A stretch of DNA of 36,383 nt from Clostridiales bacterium DTU024 (GTDB lineage Bacteria; Bacillota; Clostridia; Christensenellales; Aristaeellaceae): assembly GCA_001513425.1 (NCBI GenBank), contig LFTR01000075.1:1-36383 (forward strand). The letters run 5' to 3'. The position numbers and the translations under genes are program-made. The notes under the pieces are model-generated. The model saw nothing but the letters and a program-made list of their open reading frames with translations. It was not told where the DNA came from and did no database searches. Positions 1 through 7,933 of this stretch are shown here, piece by piece (the stretch's first letter is position 1; every line of letters starts with the position of its first letter).

Positions 1-267
1 AAACAATGTCATCCCGCGCCGCCGACAAGCGGCCGGCCCTTTGTTTTGATCTTTGTCCGGCGGGTACATTTGTGGCGTCAGTATAGTCTGCCGGTGCCCC
101 GCCAACCGGCTGTCTGTAACACGATCGTTAGATGATACGTCTGTGCCCTGCATACAATTGCGGACGGTGCAAATGCATATGCGCGTCGCTGCATTGTGGT
201 CACTTATATTGTCCGGTTTAAACAGTTGCGCCCCTTGCCGGCAAAAACCGCGGAAAGGAAAACTCAA

Positions 268-420
268 ATGAGATCACTTCTGATAATCGTTTTCATTACC
301 ATTTTTGCCCTGTCACTGCTGCTGATTCCGGCCTACAGCGTGAGCGTTCTGCCGCTGCCGACCGTCGACCCGATGTCCACCGCTTCGCGCCCGAAAACTG
401 CCGCCGAATGGCGCATTTGA
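268..420 (+). CDS. putative 50-aa single-TM small protein
   Basis: ATG at 268 preceded by GGAAAGGAAAA; MRSLLIIVFITIFALSLLLIPAYSVSV hydrophobic segment; hairpin terminator follows at 461-487. Confidence 0.4.
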   Translation: MRSLLIIVFITIFALSLLLIPAYSVSVLPLPTVDPMSTASRPKTAAEWRI

Positions 421-460
421 TACCAAAATCCCCTTAGCCATGACGCACAGAAAATGGCCG

Positions 461-487
461 GGGAACCTCCAAAGGGTTCCCTTTTTT
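461..487 (+). terminator. intrinsic terminator
   Basis: GGGAACC-tccaaag-GGTTCCC followed by TTTTTT. Confidence 0.8.
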
Positions 488-551
488 GTGCTTCCCCTGC
501 CCCGCCATGCGTGGTATGATGACGCAATCAATTAGAGGGGGTATCACACCC

Positions 552-1775
552 ATGCAGAGCCGCAAGCCAAGATATGAGATGGTGCTGTTTTTTGTCATGA
601 TCTCTTTTGCCGCGCTGGCCAACGGTCTGAGCGACTCTGTGTATGCGAATTATTTCAAGGATGCCTACAATGTCACCACGACGCAGCGAGCTTTCATCGA
701 GTTCCCGCGTGAGCTGCCTGGCCTCCTGTGCGCACTGGTCATTTCCGGCCTCAGCTTCCTGGGTGATGTGAGGACCAGTTTTATCGCACAGCTGCTGGCC
801 TTCTTTGGGCTGGCGGTACTGGGGCTGTTCACGCCCGTCTTCAGCGTAATGTTGATCTTCCTGTTTATCAACTCCCTGGGGATGCACATGTTTATGCCGC
901 TTCAGGACAGTATCGGGATGGCGCTTGCGGAACCCGGTCAGGTTGGCCGCCGCGTCGGACAATACGCCAGCGTCAAGATGATCTTTGGTTTTGCGGCGGG
1001 AATCACCGTATTTTTCGGCTTTCGCTTTAATGTTTTCTCTTTCCATACGCCCGTCAACCTGCTGTTCCTTATAGCCGCGGGCGCGTTCTTGGTGGCCGCC
1101 GTGGCCGCTTTTCTACTGTCACGGTTCCGGGCACTGCCCACCGCCCCGCCCGTCAGGCGTAAGCTGATCTTTCGCAAGGAATACCGCTGGTACTATATGC
1201 TCACATTGCTGCATGGCGTTCAAAAGCAAATTGCATTCGTCTTTGGCGGCTGGGTCATTATATCGCTCCTTGGCAAGGGGGCGGCGACAATGTCGATGCT
1301 AATGATACTCGCCAGCTTCGTCAGTATATTCTTTACACGCTATCTGGGACGCTGGATAGACCGTCTGGGAATCCGCCGGATGCTCTACATCGACTCGATC
1401 AGCCTCATCGCAGTGTACCTGCTCTACGGTTTTGTCGTATGGGGTATCGCGAAGAATGCCATCCCCCTTTATGGCTGGCCCGCCCTGATCATCTACGGCT
1501 TGTTTATCCTGGACCGGCTGAGCATGCAAATGGGCGTCATCAGGTCTGTCTACCTCAAGTCTATCGCGGTCGCGCCCGAGGAGATCACCAATGCCCTTTC
1601 TACCGGCATAAGCCTTGACCATGCGGTCTCGATAGTGGCCGCTCAGTTCTCGGCCCTGATCTGGACAGCCTGGGGCCCGCAGTGGGTGTTTTTTCTTGCC
1701 GCCTTCTTTTCGCTTGGCAACTTGTTTATCTCTTGGCGCGTTCGCATTGCCGCCCCTGAAGAGAGCGCGGCCTGA
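552..1775 (+). CDS. MFS transporter
   Basis: about 408-aa polytopic protein; ATG at 552 (MQSRKPRYEMVLFF) with AGAGGGGG upstream preferred to the 486 start, which lies within the preceding terminator. Confidence 0.85.
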   Translation: MQSRKPRYEMVLFFVMISFAALANGLSDSVYANYFKDAYNVTTTQRAFIEFPRELPGLLCALVISGLSFLGDVRTSFIAQLLAFFGLAVLGLFTPVFSVMLIFLFINSLGMHMFMPLQDSIGMALAEPGQVGRRVGQYASVKMIFGFAAGITVFFGFRFNVFSFHTPVNLLFLIAAGAFLVAAVAAFLLSRFRALPTAPPVRRKLIFRKEYRWYYMLTLLHGVQKQIAFVFGGWVIISLLGKGAATMSMLMILASFVSIFFTRYLGRWIDRLGIRRMLYIDSISLIAVYLLYGFVVWGIAKNAIPLYGWPALIIYGLFILDRLSMQMGVIRSVYLKSIAVAPEEITNALSTGISLDHAVSIVAAQFSALIWTAWGPQWVFFLAAFFSLGNLFISWRVRIAAPEESAA

Positions 1776-1811
1776 CAGGACTCTTCGCCCGCCGGGGCAG
1801 AAAGGACCATT

Positions 1812-2261
1812 ATGCACTCACAGCCGCCGCTTGGTGATTCCCGCTGGCAAGGCATTTGGCGCTTCTTCAAGTTTGCGCTGTTCTCCGCCTCCGCGGGCAT
1901 TATCCAGTTTCTCAGCTTTTTCCTCCTGTTCGAATTCGCCGGCCTGCCCTACTGGCCCGGCTACCTTATCGCGCTGACCCTGTCGGTGGTTTACAACTTC
2001 ACCCTCAACCGCCGTTTCACTTTTAAATCCGCCGAAAACTACGGCATAGCCATGCTTAAGGTGGCAGGTTATTACCTGGTCTTCACGCCCCTGTCCACCC
2101 TTTGGGGCGAGGCGCTCACCCGCGGGGGTATAAACGAATACATAGTGCTCATCGGTACCATGATCACCAACTTTGTTACCGAGTACCTGTTCTGCCGCTT
2201 CTTCGTCTACCGGCGTTCCCTGGATACCCTGCTGGCAAAAGAGGCTGAGGAACAAGTCTGA
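1812..2261 (+). CDS. GtrA-like family membrane protein
   Basis: 149 aa, four hydrophobic segments, FxxxGxxxxxxxxxxxxxxxF and NFxLNRRFTFK-type GtrA motif (YNFTLNRRFTFKS). Confidence 0.85.
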   Translation: MHSQPPLGDSRWQGIWRFFKFALFSASAGIIQFLSFFLLFEFAGLPYWPGYLIALTLSVVYNFTLNRRFTFKSAENYGIAMLKVAGYYLVFTPLSTLWGEALTRGGINEYIVLIGTMITNFVTEYLFCRFFVYRRSLDTLLAKEAEEQV

Positions 2262-2302
2262 ATACGCGAAATATGTCCAGTCGACAAAAAAGCATGGCCG
2301 GC

Positions 2303-2331
2303 TTGCCCGTAAGCGTCGATTCATGTATAAT
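2303..2331 (+). promoter_or_regulatory. sigma-A-type promoter for the foldase gene
   Basis: TTGCCC (2303-2308), 17-bp spacer, TATAAT (2326-2331). Confidence 0.7.
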
Positions 2332-2389
2332 AACATGATGCATTCAGTGGCTTTGCGCCCTGATTTTTAGGAACGGAGTGGTAACTTTC

Positions 2390-3754
2390 ATGAAAAAAGG
2401 TGCTGTCATTTCTCTTTTGTTGGCCGTCGTATTAACGTTGACGGGGTGCGCTTTAGTGGTCAAGGACCCCGTGGTGGACATGAGCCGCGTTGTCATCGAT
2501 GTGAATGGCGATACGATGGACAAAGGAACGTTCATGCAGCAATACAATGCTGTTGTCAATTATCAAGCGCAGTTGGCTGCGATGTATGCCAATTATGGCA
2601 TGCAGGCCCCTGAAGTGGATGAGGCGCAGCTGCTGCAGGACACCATCGACGCCGCCGTGCGGCAAAAAGTGTTGGAGCAAAAGGCTGCAGAGCTAAGTCT
2701 GCATGTTCTCTCCACGGATGAAGAACAGCAGCTGGCGCAAAAAGTGGAAGAAACCTGGAAAAGTGAACTGGATGCCACCCGCAGCCAGTATTTCCTGAAT
2801 ACCGAACTGGAAGGCGCAGAATTGGAAAAGGCAGTTGAGGAACGCACCGTCCAGGATGGCATCACCCGCGAAAACATTGAACTGAACGAAAAAAACATCC
2901 TCGTCCAGGACAAGCTGCGCGCCGAAGTCATCAAGGATGTAACAGTGACGGCGGAAGAGATAAGGGCAGAATATGACGCCCATGTGGAGCAGGACAAGAC
3001 GGCGATCGAGGGGGACCCCAATGCCTACGGCCAAAAGCGCTTGCGCGGCGAGGATGTATTTTATGCTCCCGCCGGCTACCGCCTCATCAAGCAGGTATTG
3101 ATCAAGTTTGCCCAGGAAGACCAGATGCTCATTGACACTGCCCGTCAGGAACAGTCGGCGGCAGCGACAGCACTGTCCGGCGCGCAAACCGCCTTTGATG
3201 CAAACGAGGAGGCGCTTAAGGCAGAAGGCCTCTCGGCAGAAAAATTGCAGGAATTGACGGATGAGAAAGCGCGCCTCCAGGCTGAACTGGACGCCGCCGC
3301 AGCGGAAAGCACCGCCGCACAGGAGAAGCTGGATGACACCCTCAAACAGGGCTACGCCAATATCAGCGAAAAGGCGCAGGCCATTTACCAGCGAGCGCAG
3401 GACGGAGAAGATTTTGACGCCCTCGCGGAAGAATTCAACGAAGATACCGGTACGCCGCCCGAAGGCTATGCTGTGCGCAAAGGATTCACAGACTATGATG
3501 CTGCCTTTGTTACGCCTGCCATGACGTTGGAAAACCCGGGCGAAGTTGCCGAGCCCTCTGAAGGCATGTACGGCTTCTACATTGTGCAATATGCAGATGA
3601 CGTAAAGGAAGGCGCGATCGATCTAGCGTCAGTGGCCTCTCACCTGGAAGAAGAATTATTGACGGAAAAGCGAACCGCCGCGTATGAAGACACTGTCACC
3701 CAATGGATATCCGACAGCGACGTGAAAGTATACTCCGAGCGCATCAACGACTGA
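2390..3754 (+). CDS. peptidylprolyl isomerase (parvulin/PrsA-SurA-like) lipoprotein
   Basis: MKKGAVISLLLAVVLTLTGC lipobox; SurA-like N-terminal region; C-terminal parvulin elements (YRLIKQVLIKF ... DGEDFDALAEEFNEDTG ... GMYGFYIVQYAD). Confidence 0.85.
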   Translation: MKKGAVISLLLAVVLTLTGCALVVKDPVVDMSRVVIDVNGDTMDKGTFMQQYNAVVNYQAQLAAMYANYGMQAPEVDEAQLLQDTIDAAVRQKVLEQKAAELSLHVLSTDEEQQLAQKVEETWKSELDATRSQYFLNTELEGAELEKAVEERTVQDGITRENIELNEKNILVQDKLRAEVIKDVTVTAEEIRAEYDAHVEQDKTAIEGDPNAYGQKRLRGEDVFYAPAGYRLIKQVLIKFAQEDQMLIDTARQEQSAAATALSGAQTAFDANEEALKAEGLSAEKLQELTDEKARLQAELDAAAAESTAAQEKLDDTLKQGYANISEKAQAIYQRAQDGEDFDALAEEFNEDTGTPPEGYAVRKGFTDYDAAFVTPAMTLENPGEVAEPSEGMYGFYIVQYADDVKEGAIDLASVASHLEEELLTEKRTAAYEDTVTQWISDSDVKVYSERIND

Positions 3755-3866
3755 CAACCGGAGAATTCGAAAATCCAATAGTCTGAACAATTCGATAGTG
3801 GATTGTTTTCACACACCCCATTTGCGTGCCGGTGCGCCGTACTTGACCGACAACGAAAGGAGCGCT

Positions 3867-4838
3867 ATGAAAACAGTAGGACTGCTTATCAGCCACAAAA
3901 ATCACGAAACCCGAAGGGCACTGCTGCCCCAGGACGCTTCGAAACTGGAACATCCACAGCAGTACTATGTGGAGGAAAACTACGGGGAATCCGTTGGCAT
4001 CAAGGACAGCGCCTACCTTGAAAAGGGTCTGCATGTTGTGCCCCGCCAAGCCGTGCTTGAAGAAGATATCCTGGTAGACGTGAAACTGGGCGATGCTGAT
4101 TTTTTCAAAGACATCGCGCCCGGACGCATCCTGTTCGGCTGGGCGCATGCGGTGCAGGGTATTGAGTTCACTAACCATATGATGAAAGGCGCCCATACTG
4201 TCTACGCGTGGGAAGAACTTTACGAAGGCGGCCGCTTCATCTTATACCGCAACCAGGAGATCGCCGGGGAGTCGGCGGTGCTGCATGCTTTGTCCCTGGG
4301 CGGTCACTTGCCCTACGAAGCCAAGGCAGCAATCATCGGCAACGGCAATGTCGCCCGCGGCGCCATGCGCGTGCTGCACGGGTTGGGTGCTACTGTGGAT
4401 GTATTCGGCCGCAGGCTGGACAGGCTGTTCCGCAGAAAAATGTTTGATTATGATATCATCATAAACGCGGTATTCTGGGACACTGCCAGGACAGACCGCC
4501 TGATCTACAAACGTGACCTTAAAAAGATGAAAAAGGGCGCCATGATCATCGATATCAGCTGTGACATCGAAATGGAAATAGAAACATCCCGCCCCACCAC
4601 TTTTGACGACCCGGTGTACATGGTGGACGGTGTTATGCACTATTGCGTAGATAATACGCCTTCCATGTTCGGGAAGAGCGTATCGCGGCTCTTGTCAGAC
4701 GCGATGGTGCCGCTGTATAACGAGCTGGTGCGGGACGAGCCCGGCAAAATGATGCAGAAGGCGCGCGTCATCGCTGAAGGCCGGCTCGTCCAACAGCGTA
4801 TCATCGATTTTAGAACCAAACGCAACCTTCCGATATAG
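3867..4838 (+). CDS. N5-(carboxyethyl)ornithine synthase-like / alanine dehydrogenase-PNT family protein
   Basis: MKTVGLLISHKNHETRRALLPQD start resembling lactococcal CEOS; Rossmann segment AAIIGNGNVARGAMRVLHGLGA; RBS GAAAGGAG. Confidence 0.75.
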   Translation: MKTVGLLISHKNHETRRALLPQDASKLEHPQQYYVEENYGESVGIKDSAYLEKGLHVVPRQAVLEEDILVDVKLGDADFFKDIAPGRILFGWAHAVQGIEFTNHMMKGAHTVYAWEELYEGGRFILYRNQEIAGESAVLHALSLGGHLPYEAKAAIIGNGNVARGAMRVLHGLGATVDVFGRRLDRLFRRKMFDYDIIINAVFWDTARTDRLIYKRDLKKMKKGAMIIDISCDIEMEIETSRPTTFDDPVYMVDGVMHYCVDNTPSMFGKSVSRLLSDAMVPLYNELVRDEPGKMMQKARVIAEGRLVQQRIIDFRTKRNLPI

Positions 4839-4844
4839 CAAGCA

Positions 4845-4884
4845 AAAAAAGCCGGCTTCTCGCTTGATGGGGAGCCGGCTTTTT
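4845..4884. terminator. bidirectional intrinsic terminator
   Basis: AAAAAAAGCCGGCTTC...GGAGCCGGCTTTTT between convergent genes. Confidence 0.85.
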
Positions 4885-4891
4885 AACGGTG

Positions 4892-5905
4892 TCAGAGTCT
4901 CGAAATATCCTCAGAAAGTGTTGCCATCAGCGACACGATGCGGTCGCAGACTTGGTCAAACGCCGCATCCTCTGTTTTGAGTTCAGGGTGCTCATCGTAA
5001 TGCTTGGCCACGCGGCGTATACCCTCATCAAAACGAATAACGGCCCGAAACCCCGGCACCAGGCGCTTGATCTTCGTGTTGTCAAACAGAGCGCAATTGT
5101 TTTTATCGCCGATAAGGCCGCCTCCCCAATCGTACGCGGCTATCTTGGCAAGGATGCTGCTGGGAACATAGCAAGGGATAAACGGCTTGCCTACTGCCTG
5201 CGCGGTCGCCAGGCAAATTTGGTTCCAGGTGAGCGCTTCATCGCCGGTGATGTGGACGTTTTCGCCGATGGCATGGATATTGCCCATCAGGCCGACAAAG
5301 CCCGTGGCAAAGTCCTCCGCATGGGTCACAGTCCACAGTGTTGTGCCGTCTCCGGGCACCAGCACGGGTTTTCCCTGCAATATCCTGAGCACATTTTGCC
5401 AGGCGCTGTTCCCTTGCACGGGGAAGATCCATTTTCCGTCGCCATAGGTATGGCTGGGACGCACGATGGTTATGGGAAAATCTTCCTCACGGTACGCGCG
5501 CATGAGCTTATCTTCGCAGGCGATTTTGTCCCTCGAATACTGCCAGAAGGGGTTATACAGGGGCGTGCTCTCGGTAATGACGGGCATGGACGGAGGCTTT
5601 TGATAAACGGATGCTGAAGAAATGAAGATGTATTGCCGCGTTTTCCCCCGGAAAAGGCGTATGTCCCGCGCGATCTGGTCGGGTGTATACGCGATGAACT
5701 GCGCGACAACATCAAACCGATGGCCGGAAAGGAGCTCGGCGGCGCGGTCCTCGTCTTCGATATCGCAAATAATCTGATGTGCGCGGGGCGCCAATTCCCG
5801 GCGATTACCGCGGTTGATCAGGGTGACGTCCCACCCCAATTCGATGAGGCGGCGCGTGATGTACAGGCTGATATTGCCGGTTCCGCCGATCAATAGTGCT
5901 TTCAT
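4892..5905 (-). CDS. NAD-dependent epimerase/dehydratase (SDR family)
   Basis: MKALLIGGTGNISLYITRRL nucleotide-binding motif; SSASVY and YSRDKIACE active-site-like segments; start chosen at MKALL with GGAGGG upstream. Confidence 0.85.
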   Translation of the reverse strand: MKALLIGGTGNISLYITRRLIELGWDVTLINRGNRRELAPRAHQIICDIEDEDRAAELLSGHRFDVVAQFIAYTPDQIARDIRLFRGKTRQYIFISSASVYQKPPSMPVITESTPLYNPFWQYSRDKIACEDKLMRAYREEDFPITIVRPSHTYGDGKWIFPVQGNSAWQNVLRILQGKPVLVPGDGTTLWTVTHAEDFATGFVGLMGNIHAIGENVHITGDEALTWNQICLATAQAVGKPFIPCYVPSSILAKIAAYDWGGGLIGDKNNCALFDNTKIKRLVPGFRAVIRFDEGIRRVAKHYDEHPELKTEDAAFDQVCDRIVSLMATLSEDISRL

Positions 5906-5938
5906 TCGGAGTCCCTCCTCATAATTGTCGGACAACGA

Positions 5939-6892
5939 TCAGATCAGAATGAGCGTTGCCAGCGTAATTAGAACCTGCACCAGTGCGAAACGCAGCACCG
6001 TCTGCGCGTCTGACCACTTGAAAACGCGGCGTACATGGTCATGCAGGGGCGTCAGCACGCTGTGCATGAAGTTTTTGAGTTTCAAATACCGGCGCCCTGA
6101 CAGCTTCATAAGGCTGGACCCCCCATCCATTATGAATACCAGTGCTAAAGGGATAAAAAGGAACGGCGCGCCCGACTTAAGCGCCGCCAATGCAATCAAC
6201 AACCCCAAGGCGCGGGAGCCCGCATCCCCCATCAAGTGTCTGCTGGGCGGCGCGTTATGCCAAAGGTAAACCAGCAGCACACCGGCAAACGAAAGAATTA
6301 CCGGCTGCATATCACCCAAGGTTTGCAGTTTAGTTCCCACCGCCAAAAAACCCATGAGTACGAGCATACCCAGCGTGGCGCTCAAGCCATCCACGCCATC
6401 GGTGATATTGGTGATGTTGATGCCCGCCCACATCAGCAGCACGATAAGCGGGAACATGAGGATCGGAGGGATGCTGATTTGCGTGTGCCACAGCGCAAGG
6501 TGCACCCCGCCGCTGTTGTGCGCCAAATAGATCACCCCGACAAAGACGGCAACAGCGAGATCCAGCAATCCCTTTTTGAGCTCGCTCCACGGTTTCCCGG
6601 CGTTATCATCCAGGAATCCCGCCGTCATTTCCACTAGGATCGCGAGAATGTAGAGCCTGACTTCGGTGCTGAGCTTATATAGCACTAAGCTGACAAATGC
6701 GAACACGGGCACAAACAATACGCCCGCGCTGGTCAGCTTTCCCCTGGATTTGTCGCCGTCAAAGGCCAGTTCGCGTCCGCGGTCCGAGGGCAAAATGCGG
6801 GCGGAAAAGCGCGCCACCACCGCCGCCAGGAAAAAAGACAGTATGAGCGCCAGACCGTTCGCGGCGCCGCCAAAGGGTGTGCTAAATAGCAT
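5939..6892 (-). CDS. MraY-like phospho-sugar/polyprenyl-phosphate transferase (glycosyltransferase 4 family)
   Basis: polytopic; FLDD, NITNITDGVDGLS and HLMGDAGSRALG motifs of the MraY/WecA superfamily. Confidence 0.8.
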   Translation of the reverse strand: MLFSTPFGGAANGLALILSFFLAAVVARFSARILPSDRGRELAFDGDKSRGKLTSAGVLFVPVFAFVSLVLYKLSTEVRLYILAILVEMTAGFLDDNAGKPWSELKKGLLDLAVAVFVGVIYLAHNSGGVHLALWHTQISIPPILMFPLIVLLMWAGINITNITDGVDGLSATLGMLVLMGFLAVGTKLQTLGDMQPVILSFAGVLLVYLWHNAPPSRHLMGDAGSRALGLLIALAALKSGAPFLFIPLALVFIMDGGSSLMKLSGRRYLKLKNFMHSVLTPLHDHVRRVFKWSDAQTVLRFALVQVLITLATLILI

Positions 6893-6915
6893 TGCAGCCT
6901 CCGTAAATCAATCGT

Positions 6916-7746
6916 TTACGCACCGGGGAAAGCCATGGGCGGGAAATCGGCAAAGCCGGTCAACTGAAAGACGATGACAATGATGCCCACCGCCACCAAA
7001 TAGACGGCGAACTTGTACAATGAGATTTTCTCGATCAGTTTCAGCATGAAGCGTATGGCCAGATACCCGGATACCGCGGCCGCCAGGACGCCCATCAGAA
7101 TGTCAAAAGAAATGAGAGTACTCAAGCCGTCTGTTTCAATAGCGTCCATGGCTTCCATAAGGAAGCTGCCCAAAATGGCAGGCGCACTCATCATAAAGGA
7201 GAACTTCGCCGCCATGCCGCGCGTAAGGCCGCTGAATATACCGCCCAGCAGCGTGGAGCCCGACCGGCTGACGCCGGGCAGCAGTGCCACCGCCTGAAAT
7301 GCGCCCATGGTCAAAGCGCGGGACGTAGTGATCTCGCCGCTTCGCTTCTTGCTTTTGTCCTCGCTCAATTTTTCAGCGATGGTCAAAAACAGCGCGGTGA
7401 TCAGGAACGCCGGCCCAAGGAACCATCCGGTGAAGGTACTGTCCACAAAATCGCCCAGCAGCAGCATGACAAAAAGCGCAGGTATAGACGCCAAAAACAG
7501 CAGCAGCAGCGTTTTATTTCTGATGGGGTGCGCAAGCATCTGCACCCAGTCTTTCCAGAACACAACCAGCACAGCCAATAGCGAACCCATGTGCAGCATG
7601 ATCATGAGCCCTTGAGAGGAAGAGACGCTGTACCCCACCTGCGCAAGCAGTTTTTCAGCCACCAAAAGATGCCCGCTGGACGAAATGGGCAGAAACTCGC
7701 TGAGCCCCTGCACCAGCCCCATGATAAACGAAAACACGGTCTGCAT
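6916..7746 (-). CDS. uppP: undecaprenyl-diphosphatase UppP/BacA
   Basis: GLVQGLSEFLPISSSGHL and LLPGVSRSGSTL signature motifs. Confidence 0.95.
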   Translation of the reverse strand: MQTVFSFIMGLVQGLSEFLPISSSGHLLVAEKLLAQVGYSVSSSQGLMIMLHMGSLLAVLVVFWKDWVQMLAHPIRNKTLLLLFLASIPALFVMLLLGDFVDSTFTGWFLGPAFLITALFLTIAEKLSEDKSKKRSGEITTSRALTMGAFQAVALLPGVSRSGSTLLGGIFSGLTRGMAAKFSFMMSAPAILGSFLMEAMDAIETDGLSTLISFDILMGVLAAAVSGYLAIRFMLKLIEKISLYKFAVYLVAVGIIVIVFQLTGFADFPPMAFPGA

Positions 7747-7802
7747 AGAATATCCTTTCCATTTCGCTCAAAACAAAGGTGTTTCGGGCGCACTTCGCGT
7801 GT

Positions 7803-7831
7803 ATTTTAGCCCAATAGCCGACCCGCGTCAA
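7803..7831 (-). promoter_or_regulatory. promoter for uppP operon
   Basis: minus strand TTGACG (7826-7831), 17-bp spacer, TAAAAT (7803-7808). Confidence 0.7.
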
Positions 7832-7846
7832 TCAGAACGGCAATCC

Positions 7847-7875
7847 TTGCCAAATCCGGGGTTGTCCACTATAAT
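7847..7875 (+). promoter_or_regulatory. promoter for the alpha/beta hydrolase gene
   Basis: TTGCCA (7847-7852), 17-bp spacer, TATAAT (7870-7875). Confidence 0.75.
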
Positions 7876-7933
7876 TTTTGGCAGATGATGACGCGGACGT
7901 TTGTGTGTAACGCGCCAAAGATGGAGGTACCAA

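Noticed and set aside
2693-3589. 298-aa minus-strand ORF antisense to the foldase gene
   Set aside because: Mirror of the low-complexity Ala/Glu coiled-coil region; no supporting start context or family.
3755-3866. Regulatory leader or riboswitch upstream of the CEOS-like gene
   Set aside because: Only a weak AATCCA...TGGATT inverted repeat is visible; not convincing as either riboswitch or terminator.
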